Part shown: positions 1 through 7,507 of the stretch, in pieces
Numbering within the stretch: position 1 is the first letter of the stretch
How the letters are laid out: every line of letters begins with the position of its first letter
NCBI RefSeq assembly: GCF_020567525.1
Contig: NZ_JAJCVI010000006.1
Location: 186,001 to 250,000, forward strand
DNA length: 64,000 nucleotides
Direction of reading: 5' to 3'
From: Halorubellus salinus
Lineage (GTDB): Archaea; Halobacteriota; Halobacteria; Halobacteriales; Natrialbaceae
The notes under the pieces: generated by a model
Database searches by the model: none
Told to the model about the DNA's origin: nothing
What the model saw: only the letters and a program-made list of their open reading frames with translations
Made by a program: the position numbers and the translations under genes

Positions 1-1488
1 CATGTCCAGGTCGTCGATGAGCCGCGACCGCGTCTCCACGGGCTCGATGACGTCGTCGAGGAAGCCCTTGTCCGTCGCCGTGTAGGGGTTCGCGAACTCG
101 TCGCGGTACTCCTCGATGAGCTCGTCCCGGAGCTCGTCCGGGTTCTCCGCGTCCGCGAGCTCGTCGCGGTACAGGATGTTCACCGCGCCCTGCGGGCCCA
201 TCACCGCGATCTCCGCGGTCGGCCACGCGTAGTTCACGTCCGCGCCGAGGTTCTTCGAAGCCATCACGCAGTACGCGCCACCGTACGCCTTCCGCGTGAT
301 GACCGTCAGCAGCGGGACCGTCGCCTCGCTGAACGCGTACAGGAGCTTCGCGCCGTGCCGGATGATGCCGCGGTGCTCCTGCTCGGTCCCCGGCATGTAC
401 CCGGGGACGTCGACGAGCGTCACGATCGGGATGTTGAACGAGTCACAGAACCGCACGAACCGCGAGCCCTTCATCGACGCGTCCACCGTGAGCGTCCCGG
501 CGTTGACCCGGGGCTGGTTCGCGACGATCCCGACCGAGTGCCCGTCGAGGCGCCCGAACCCGACGACGATGTTCTTCGCGAAGTTCTTCGCGACCTCCAT
601 GAACGACCCCTCGTCGACCGTCTGCGAGATGACGTCGGTGACGTCGTAGGGCTTCTGGGGGCTCTCCGGGACGATGTCGTTCAGCGCCTCGGGGCGTCGG
701 TCCGGGTCGTCCCACGGTTCGACGCGCGGCGGGTCCTCGACGTTGTTCTGCGGGAGGTACGATAGCAAGCGCTTGATGCGGTCGAGTGCCTCCTCCTCGT
801 CGTTACAGTGGAACTGCGCGACGCCCGTCTTCGACGTGTGCGTGCCCGCACCGCCGAGTTCCTCCTGGGTGACCTCCTCACCGGTGACGGTCTTGATGAC
901 GCCCGGCCCGGTGATGTACATGTGGCTGGTCTCGTCGACCATGAAGATGAAGTCCGTGATCGACGGCGAGTACACCGCACCGCCCGCGCACGGCCCCATG
1001 ATCGCCGATATCTGGGGGACCACGCCACTGGCTTGCTGGTTCCGGTGGAAGATGTCCGTGAACCCGGCGAGGCTCTTGACGCCCTCCTGGATGCGCGCAC
1101 CGGCGGAGTCGTTCAGTCCGATGATGGGGGCGCCGACCTCCATCGCCATGTCCATCACCTTCGTGATCTTCTCCGCGAACACCTCGCCGAGACTCCCACC
1201 GAAGACGGTGAAGTCGTGCGCGAACACGAACACCTTCCGGCCGTCGACGTCGCCGTAGCCCGTGACGACGCCGTCGCCGAGGATCTGCTTCTCCTCCATC
1301 CCGAAGTTGTGCGCGTTGTGCGTCCGGAGTTGGTCGAACTCGTGGAACGTCCCGTCGTCGAGGAAGTACTCGATGCGTTCGCGAGCGGTCATCTTCCCCT
1401 TCTCGTGCTGGGACTCGATGCGGTCCTCGCCACCGCCGAGCAGCGCCTCCTCGCGAAGCTCTTCGAGTTCCTCGATGCGGTCCTCCAT
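1..1488 (-). CDS. pccB: Acyl-CoA (propionyl/acetyl-CoA) carboxylase, carboxyltransferase subunit, partial
   Basis: This biotin-dependent carboxyltransferase subunit transfers CO2 from carboxybiotin to propionyl- or acetyl-CoA. The 496 codons present run from MEDRIEELEELREEALLGGG to LDDVIEPVETRSRLIDDLDM, where the window ends. I judge that only about 20 C-terminal residues are missing, since the family is usually near 515 residues. Visible family marks are SAGARIQEG and PCAGGAVYSP in the N-terminal crotonase half and VDVPGYMPGTEQEHRGIIRHG and RKAYGGAYCVM in the C-terminal half. The start is the ATG at 1488; a GTG two codons upstream (1494) is an alternative. The biotin carboxylase partner is not in this window. 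Substrate choice between propionyl- and acetyl-CoA cannot be read from the sequence. Confidence 0.96.
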   Translation of the reverse strand, partial: MEDRIEELEELREEALLGGGEDRIESQHEKGKMTARERIEYFLDDGTFHEFDQLRTHNAHNFGMEEKQILGDGVVTGYGDVDGRKVFVFAHDFTVFGGSLGEVFAEKITKVMDMAMEVGAPIIGLNDSAGARIQEGVKSLAGFTDIFHRNQQASGVVPQISAIMGPCAGGAVYSPSITDFIFMVDETSHMYITGPGVIKTVTGEEVTQEELGGAGTHTSKTGVAQFHCNDEEEALDRIKRLLSYLPQNNVEDPPRVEPWDDPDRRPEALNDIVPESPQKPYDVTDVISQTVDEGSFMEVAKNFAKNIVVGFGRLDGHSVGIVANQPRVNAGTLTVDASMKGSRFVRFCDSFNIPIVTLVDVPGYMPGTEQEHRGIIRHGAKLLYAFSEATVPLLTVITRKAYGGAYCVMASKNLGADVNYAWPTAEIAVMGPQGAVNILYRDELADAENPDELRDELIEEYRDEFANPYTATDKGFLDDVIEPVETRSRLIDDLDM

Positions 1489-1534
1489 CGTCACGGCGAC
1501 CACCTAGTCATTGGCAGAATCGTCGCCCACCGGC

Positions 1535-1543
1535 GACTAAAGG
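1535..1543 (-). promoter_or_regulatory. TATA-like box upstream of pccB
   Basis: The minus strand reads CCTTTAGTC about 50 nt before the pccB start. It is the only AT-rich box in the 188 nt between pccB and the next gene. A short CGCC-GGTG-GGCG hairpin follows it in what would be the leader. Confidence 0.4.
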
Positions 1544-1639
1544 TTTCCCGTTACCACAGTCGAGGACGAACGCGCTCCCGGACGCAACCACGCCCCTCCC
1601 CATCGACCGGTACTCACGTCGCCGGGCAACCGACTCGCG

Positions 1640-1678
1640 CAGTTCGTCGGCTGACTCGCACAGTTCGTCGGCTGACTC
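1640..1678. repeat. Two-copy 21-nt direct repeat at the end of a transporter gene
   Basis: The 18-base string CAGTTCGTCGGCTGACTC occurs at 1640-1657 and again at 1661-1678, a period of 21 nt. The second copy contains the stop codon of the sodium symporter gene. It looks like a small slippage duplication; no function is visible. Confidence 0.75.
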
Positions 1679-3086
1679 ACGCTGTCGGACGTGGTCGTCG
1701 AGCGCGCACGACGCCGGCGACGACGACGCCGGCGACGGCGACCGCCGCGAGCGCGAGCTGCCAGGACGCGACGGTGACGCCGACGGCGTCGCTGACGCCG
1801 ACGAACAGCGTGAACACCAGGAACGGTGGGAGGGCGACGCCGAGGAGCGTGCGCCAGGCGTCGCCGAGACCGGCCGAGAACCGGGTGCCGCGCGCGAACT
1901 CCTCGACGGCGTCCGGACCGAGCACCCACGCGGTGAACACGACGAACGCGAGCAGGCCGGTGGTGAGGACCACGTCGACGACGGGGCCGGCGAGCAGCCC
2001 GAAGAGCTGGGGGCTGAACGCGCTCGCGGTCCCCGTGACGAGGACGACCGCGGCGACGCCGACGGTCGCGCGGTCCCGGGCGAACCCGCGTTCGTCGACG
2101 AGGTACGCGACGACGATCTCGAGCATGCTGATGGAGGAGGAGAGCGCGGCGAGCGCGACGACCGCGAAGAAGCCGGCGGCGAGGAGTTCGCCGGCCGGGA
2201 GCGTCGCGAACGCGGTGGCGACGCCGACGAACAGCGCGCCGGGGCCGCTCGTCGCGGCGTCGACGCCCGGCGTCGAGAACAGGAGCGGGAGGACGACGAG
2301 GCCGGCGAGGACGCCCACGGCGGTGTTGAGGACGGCGATCATCGTCGCGTCGGCCGGCAGCGACCGGTCCTCGCCGACGTAGCTCGCGTACGTTATCATG
2401 GTGCCGGCGCCGACCGAGAGCGTGAACAGCGCCTGGCCGGCGGCGGCGAGCGCGACGTCGAGCGCGTTCTCCTGGACGCTCGCGACGTCGAACTCGAGGT
2501 AGAACGCGTAGGCGTCCGCGGCACCGCCGAGGCCGCTCGCCCACATCGCCATCCCGGCGAGGACGAGGACGACGACGGGCATCATGACGGTCGTCGCGCG
2601 CTCGATGCCGGCGCGAACGCCGCCGTAGACGACCCCCGCGGTCAGGCCGAGGAAGAGGACGTGGAACGCGGCGGCACCGGGGCCGTGCGCGATGGCGTCG
2701 AAGTACCCGCCCGGGTCCGCGAAGTACGCACCGGTCGGGGACGCGACGAGGTACCGGAGTATCCACCCGCCGACGACGCTGTAGAACGACAGGAGGACGA
2801 GGCCGGCGAGGACGCTCACGAGCCCGACGCGCCCCCAGTTGCGCGACCCAGAGAGGTCCCGGAGTGCGCCGACGGGGCTCTTGCGCGAGCGACGGCCGAG
2901 CACGAACTCCGCGAGGAGTCCGGGGACGCCGACGGCGAGGACGATACCGAGGTAGACGACGAGGAACGCGCTCCCGCCGTTCTCGGCGGTCATCCACGGG
3001 AACCGCCAGATGTTCCCGAGCCCGACGGCGCTCCCGACTGCGGCGAGGACGAACCCGATTCGGCCCGTCCACGATTCACGTGCCAT
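1677..3086 (-). CDS. Sodium-dependent symporter, NSS/SNF family (copy 1)
   Basis: A 469-residue polytopic membrane protein of the neurotransmitter:sodium symporter (LeuT-like) family, expected to import an amino acid or similar solute with Na+. The signature GSAVGLGNIWRFP at residues 18-30 is the unwound TM1 that carries Na+ and substrate contacts. ENGGSAFLVVYL (TM2) and SFYSVVGGWILRYL (TM3) follow, and about 11-12 hydrophobic segments are seen. The ATG at 3086 gives the usual MARESWTGRIGF N-terminus; an ATG two codons upstream is possible. It lies 209 nt downstream of a clear paralogue on the same strand. The substrate cannot be told. Confidence 0.93.
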   Translation of the reverse strand: MARESWTGRIGFVLAAVGSAVGLGNIWRFPWMTAENGGSAFLVVYLGIVLAVGVPGLLAEFVLGRRSRKSPVGALRDLSGSRNWGRVGLVSVLAGLVLLSFYSVVGGWILRYLVASPTGAYFADPGGYFDAIAHGPGAAAFHVLFLGLTAGVVYGGVRAGIERATTVMMPVVVLVLAGMAMWASGLGGAADAYAFYLEFDVASVQENALDVALAAAGQALFTLSVGAGTMITYASYVGEDRSLPADATMIAVLNTAVGVLAGLVVLPLLFSTPGVDAATSGPGALFVGVATAFATLPAGELLAAGFFAVVALAALSSSISMLEIVVAYLVDERGFARDRATVGVAAVVLVTGTASAFSPQLFGLLAGPVVDVVLTTGLLAFVVFTAWVLGPDAVEEFARGTRFSAGLGDAWRTLLGVALPPFLVFTLFVGVSDAVGVTVASWQLALAAVAVAGVVVAGVVRARRPRPTA

Positions 3087-3134
3087 TGTCACTCATCGCC
3101 GGTGCGCGCTCCATGAGCGTTACGAACCGACGAT

Positions 3135-3167
3135 CCGTCAAAAGACGATTATCACGGTCTTTGACGG
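3135..3167. promoter_or_regulatory. Inverted repeat upstream of NSS symporter copy 1
   Basis: CCGTCAAAAGAC (3135-3146) is matched by GTCTTTGACGG (3157-3167), with one unpaired A and a 10-nt AT-rich spacer containing GATTATC. It sits about 50-80 nt upstream of the symporter start, where a promoter or operator is expected. It could also form a transcript hairpin after the upstream paralogue. Confidence 0.55.
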
Positions 3168-3295
3168 CCACGCGCGGCGTTCTCTGCGGTTGTCGAGCGT
3201 GCGACGTACGGGAGTGGTTACGAATCGTCGGTCGGAGACGAGGCGGGCGGCGAACGTGCGGCGAGCGCGCGGCGAGAACGGAGTGGTTCGGCGCG

Positions 3296-4753
3296 TCAGT
3301 CGTCGCCGTGGCCAGCGAGTCGAGCGCCGTCGGACGGGTCGCTGCCGACGGTGCGGGCGCCGGCGACGAGGGCGACCGCGATGGCGGCGGCGAGCGCGAC
3401 GACGACCGGCATCGACGAGAGCACGCTGCTCTCGACGACCGCCGCCTTCACCAGCAGGGACTTGACGCCGAGGACGAGCGTGACGGTGAGCGCGAGCACG
3501 ACGACGGTTCGGAGCGCCCACAGCCAGACGAGCGCGGCAGCCTGGCTCGCGCCGGAGCCGCGGCGGAGTTCGGTCGTCGACCGCGCGGGCCGCGTCCAGC
3601 CGACCGCGACCGCGATGCCGAGGCCGCCGAGCGGGAGGAGGAGGTTGTACGCGACCGCGTTGTACCAGCTGAGCGCGTTGATACCGAACGCGCTCGGGAC
3701 CCCGAGCACGAAGATGCCGGCGCCGGCCGCGGCGGCGAGGGGTTTCCGGTCGTAGCTCGTGTTGTCGACGACGTAGGACACGACGACCTCGAGGAGCGAG
3801 ATCGCGGAGGAGAGCGCGGCGAGGAGGAGGACGAGGAAGAACACGAGTCCGAGGACGCGACCGGCCGGGAGGGTCGCGAACGCGGCGGCCATCGACTCGA
3901 AGACCGCGCCCATGCCGGCGGTCTCCATCGAGAGGCCTTCGGCGGCGAGCACGGGGAAGACGACGAGGCCCGCGAGGACGCCGACGAGCGTGTTCAGGAC
4001 GACGATGGTGGCGCCGTCGGCGGGCAGCGAGTCGTCCTCGCCGAGGTAGCTCGAGTACGTCACCATCGCGCCCATCCCGAGGCTGAGCGTGAAGAACGCT
4101 TGCCCGACGGCGCTCGGGAGGACGCTCGGGAGGTTCGCGACGAGCGTGTCGACGTCCGGCGACAGGTAGAACTGGTAGCCGGTGGCGGCGCCCTCGAGCG
4201 TCGTCGCCCACGCGCCGAGGCCGACGAGGAGCAGGACGATGCTCGGGACCATCACCTTCGTTCCCAGTTCGATGCCGTCCTCGACGCCGAGCGCGACGAT
4301 GCCGACGACGACGAGCATGAAGACGAGGTGGAGTGCGAGCGCGTCCACGCCGGACGCTATCGAGGCGAAGTACCCGGAGGGGTCCGCGAAGTACGCGCCG
4401 CTGAGGCTCCCGCCGAGGTACCGGAGCACCCAGCCGCCGACGACGCTGTAGAACGACAGGATCCAGAAGCCGGCGAGGACGCCGAGCGCGCCGACGACCG
4501 TCCACGACCGGCCGGCGTACTCGCGGAACGCGTCCACGGGGTTCTGCTCGGTGTTCCGGCCGACGACGAACTCCGCGAGGAGTGCGGGGAACCCGATGAC
4601 GAAGACGGCGGCGAGGTAGACGACGAGGAAGGCGGCGCCACCGTTGTTCGCGGCCTGGAACGGGAACTGCCAGATGTTCCCGAGGCCGACTGCGCTCCCG
4701 ACCGCGGCGAGGATGAACCCGACGCGACTGCTCCACGTCTCGCGTTCTTGCAT
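3296..4753 (-). CDS. Sodium-dependent symporter, NSS/SNF family (copy 2)
   Basis: A 485-residue paralogue of the neighbouring symporter. It shares GSAVGLGNIWQFP at residues 19-31 (Gln in place of the Arg of copy 1), AANNGGAAFLVVYL in TM2 and SFYSVVGGWVLRYLGG in TM3. About 12 membrane segments are visible, with an extra hydrophobic stretch at the C-terminus before a charged tail. The family couples Na+ entry to uptake of amino acids or related solutes. The ATG at 4753 gives MQERETWSSRVGF, in register with copy 1. The Arg/Gln difference in TM1 and the different promoter repeats suggest the two copies differ in substrate or regulation. Confidence 0.93.
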   Translation of the reverse strand: MQERETWSSRVGFILAAVGSAVGLGNIWQFPFQAANNGGAAFLVVYLAAVFVIGFPALLAEFVVGRNTEQNPVDAFREYAGRSWTVVGALGVLAGFWILSFYSVVGGWVLRYLGGSLSGAYFADPSGYFASIASGVDALALHLVFMLVVVGIVALGVEDGIELGTKVMVPSIVLLLVGLGAWATTLEGAATGYQFYLSPDVDTLVANLPSVLPSAVGQAFFTLSLGMGAMVTYSSYLGEDDSLPADGATIVVLNTLVGVLAGLVVFPVLAAEGLSMETAGMGAVFESMAAAFATLPAGRVLGLVFFLVLLLAALSSAISLLEVVVSYVVDNTSYDRKPLAAAAGAGIFVLGVPSAFGINALSWYNAVAYNLLLPLGGLGIAVAVGWTRPARSTTELRRGSGASQAAALVWLWALRTVVVLALTVTLVLGVKSLLVKAAVVESSVLSSMPVVVALAAAIAVALVAGARTVGSDPSDGARLAGHGDD

Positions 4754-4783
4754 GCGTGTCCAGTTCGTCGTCGACTCCTACGT

Positions 4784-4821
4784 GTAAACCTGACGTTCGT
4801 TTCTTTCAGTTCCGAACGTCA
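4784..4821. promoter_or_regulatory. TATA box with flanking inverted repeat, NSS copy 2 / kinase divergent region
   Basis: The minus strand has a TATA-like GTTTACA (4784-4790), about 30 nt before the symporter ATG. Directly upstream lies a perfect 9-nt inverted repeat, TGACGTTCG (4791-4799) and CGAACGTCA (4813-4821), with a 13-nt spacer. A repeat covering the BRE region is well placed for a dimeric regulator. The divergent histidine kinase starts at 4919. Confidence 0.65.
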
Positions 4822-4918
4822 ATAACGCGAGGACAGTCCATCATTCCAACCCATCGCCGCGCGAATCCCATGGTATCCAGCCACAATCGTCATACGGGAC
4901 CGCGACGAGTATCTGACA

Positions 4919-6625
4919 ATGATAGACGCGGTGCTCCCGGTCGTGTACGCGGGCACGGCGGTCGCGACCGGCACCCTCGCCGCGTTCACGTGGCGCGACC
5001 GGTCCGCGACGGGGTCGACGGCGATGGTCGGCGTGCTCGTCGCCATCACCTTCTGGCTCGTCGCCATCACCGCCGGCGGACTCGTCACCGACCTCCGGAC
5101 GATGCTCGTCCTGTCGAGCGTCGCCCTCGCCGGCCTCTCGCTCACCGTCGCCTTCCTGTTCGTGTTCGCACTCCGGTACGCGGGCTACGACGACCGCCTC
5201 ACCGGCCGGACCGCGCTCGTGCTCCTCGTCCACCCGCTCCTCGTCGGGTTCTTCGCCATCACGAACGACGGCACCGGGGTCTCGCTCCTCGGCGTCGGCG
5301 GTCACGACCTCATCTACGAGAGCGTCGAGATCGGCGCGTACGCGAACGGCAACGTCGAATGGGCGGACGGCTTCTGGGTGCATACCGCGTACGCCTACCT
5401 CCTCACGCTCACGAGCACCGTCCTCGTCCTGAAGACCACGCTCACGTCGAACGACACCTACCGCTTCCAGTCCGCGACCGTCGCCGTCGCCATCCTCGTC
5501 CCCTGGGTGTCGAACGTCCTCGACCTCTTCGTCCCGGGCATCGACGGCCTGCTCGCACTCGGGTTCGGCGCCTCCGCGATACTCCTCACGGTCTCCATCC
5601 ACCGGTACGAGCTCTCGAACGTCACCCCCGTCCCGCGCCGCGTCGTCATGGAGGCGGTCGCCGACGGCGTCCTCGTCCTCGACGCCGACGGCCGCATCGT
5701 CGACCTGAACGACCGGGCGCGCTCGCTCCTCGAGCTGCCGGGAGACGCCCTCGGCGCGGACGCCTGCTCCGTCCTCCCGCCCGCGCTCGACGAGTTCGCC
5801 GACCCGGCGACGGCGCCGACGAGAGCGCGCGTCAGTTACGACGGCCGCACCCTCGACGTGGAGACGACGCCGTTCGGGGACGAGAACGGCGGTCGCGTGT
5901 TCGTCCTCCGGGACGTCACCGAACAGCACGCGTACCGCGAGGAACTGGAGCGCAAGACCGAACGCCTCGACCGCTTCGCGAGCGTCGTCAGTCACGACCT
6001 CCGGAACCCACTGAGCGTCGCGAAAGGGTACGCGGACATCGCCGAGGAGACCCACGACCCGGATGCGTTCGAGCGCGTCCACGACGCTCACGACCGCATG
6101 GATTCGCTCATCGAGGACGTCCTCCTGATGGCGCGCGAAGGCGAGACGTCCACCAACCCGGAGCCCGTCGGGCTCGCGGACGTCGCCGACCGCGCGTGGA
6201 CGACCGTCGACACCGAGGACGGAACGCTCGACGTCGTCGACCCGGACGCGACCGTCGAGGCCGACCCGGACCGCATCGTCCAGCTGTTCGAGAACCTGTT
6301 CCGGAACGCCATCGAGCACGGCGGCCGCGACGTGACGGTGACCGTCGGCGCGCTCGACGACGGCTTCTCCGTCGCGGACGACGGCGAGGGTATCGACCCG
6401 GACGTCGACGAGGACCTCTTCGACACCGGCGTCACCGGCGACGGCGGCACCGGTCTCGGGCTCGCCATCGTCGACCGCATCGCGAGCGCGCACGACTGGA
6501 CGGTGACGGCGACCGAGAGCGACGACGGCGGCGCCCGCTTCGAGTTCCACGGCGTGACCCGCCGCCCCGACGCCGACGTCGCCACGAACGACCCCGAGCC
6601 CATCCCGGACGACCCGTTCGCGTGA
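4919..6625 (+). CDS. Membrane histidine kinase with PAS domain
   Basis: A 568-residue sensor kinase. Residues 1 to about 225 hold roughly seven hydrophobic segments, like the 7TM sensor region of haloarchaeal kinases. A PAS domain follows (about 240-340, starting MEAVADGVLVLDADGRIVDL). The HisKA helix contains SVVSHDLRNPLSVAKGY with the phospho-acceptor His at about 359. The ATPase domain has an N-box (ENLFRNAIEHGG), a G1 box (DDGEGIDPD) and a G2 box (GGTGLGLAIVD). No response regulator gene is adjacent, as is common for haloarchaeal orphan kinases. It is divergent from the symporter pair, so a link to their regulation is possible but only inferred from position. Confidence 0.93.
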   Translation: MIDAVLPVVYAGTAVATGTLAAFTWRDRSATGSTAMVGVLVAITFWLVAITAGGLVTDLRTMLVLSSVALAGLSLTVAFLFVFALRYAGYDDRLTGRTALVLLVHPLLVGFFAITNDGTGVSLLGVGGHDLIYESVEIGAYANGNVEWADGFWVHTAYAYLLTLTSTVLVLKTTLTSNDTYRFQSATVAVAILVPWVSNVLDLFVPGIDGLLALGFGASAILLTVSIHRYELSNVTPVPRRVVMEAVADGVLVLDADGRIVDLNDRARSLLELPGDALGADACSVLPPALDEFADPATAPTRARVSYDGRTLDVETTPFGDENGGRVFVLRDVTEQHAYREELERKTERLDRFASVVSHDLRNPLSVAKGYADIAEETHDPDAFERVHDAHDRMDSLIEDVLLMAREGETSTNPEPVGLADVADRAWTTVDTEDGTLDVVDPDATVEADPDRIVQLFENLFRNAIEHGGRDVTVTVGALDDGFSVADDGEGIDPDVDEDLFDTGVTGDGGTGLGLAIVDRIASAHDWTVTATESDDGGARFEFHGVTRRPDADVATNDPEPIPDDPFA

Positions 6626-6652
6626 CCCGCGCCCGGGCCGGGACGACCGTGC

Positions 6653-7357
6653 TCAGGCCTCGCCGTAGACGGGGACGGCCGCACCGCTCGTCACCGACGC
6701 GGCGTCCGAGCACAGGAAGCAGATGACGTCCGCGACGTCCGCGGGGTCCACCCAGTCGTCGCTCGGCGTCATCATGTCGCGGTTCATCGGCGTGTCCAGC
6801 ACGCTCGGCATGACCGCGTTCGCGCGTACCGCGCCGAGTTCCTCCTCCGCGATGGTCTCCGTGAGCGTCCGCACGCCCGCCTTCGACGCCCGGTAGGGGC
6901 CGTCGCCTTCGCCGCCTTCGAGTGACGACCGCGAGGAGATGGAGACGATGGCGCCGTCGGTCTCCCGGAGGTGCGGGATGGCGTGCTTGCTCGCGAGGAA
7001 CATCGACTTCAGGTTCACGTCGAACAGGAACTCGAACTCCTCGACGTCGGTGTCCGCGAGGTCGTCGCCGCCACGCCACGTCCCCGCGACGTTACAGAGA
7101 GCGTCCACGCGACCGTGGTCGTCGACCACGTCCTCGAACAGCGCGGCGACCGCGTCCTCGTCGGTCAGGTCCACCTGATAGAACTCGGTCCCCGAGTCCG
7201 GGTCCAGGAGCGCGTCGTCGTGACTCGGTTCCCTGACGTCCACCGCCGCGACCGTCGCGCCCGCCTCGCGGAACGCGTCGACGACCGCACTCCCGAGCGC
7301 GCCCGACGCACCGGTCACGACCGCGACCTGCTCGCCGAAATCGAACTGGACTGGCAT
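6653..7357 (-). CDS. SDR-family NAD(P)-dependent oxidoreductase
   Basis: A 234-residue short-chain dehydrogenase/reductase. The cofactor motif TGASGALG is at residues 15-22. The structural motif is NVAG instead of the usual NNAG. The catalytic set is SISSRSS for the Ser and YRASK for Tyr and Lys. VDVREPS at the end of beta2 places an acidic residue where NAD(H) preference is usual. It is convergent with the kinase gene, 27 nt away. The substrate is unknown. VRANAVMPSVLDTPMNRDM is the usual segment after the active site. Confidence 0.93.
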   Translation of the reverse strand: MPVQFDFGEQVAVVTGASGALGSAVVDAFREAGATVAAVDVREPSHDDALLDPDSGTEFYQVDLTDEDAVAALFEDVVDDHGRVDALCNVAGTWRGGDDLADTDVEEFEFLFDVNLKSMFLASKHAIPHLRETDGAIVSISSRSSLEGGEGDGPYRASKAGVRTLTETIAEEELGAVRANAVMPSVLDTPMNRDMMTPSDDWVDPADVADVICFLCSDAASVTSGAAVPVYGEA

Positions 7358-7507
7358 ACCCGAGACGACGGTCGGGACGCTGATAGAACTCCGGGTGCCA
7401 GCAGTCTGGGCACCGTCACGGCGCGTCCGGCGCGTTCCCGACGAGCGTCGACTCGGCGCGCCGCAGCAGCGTGGACGCGGTCGACACCGCGCAGTCCATC
7501 TCGGCGG

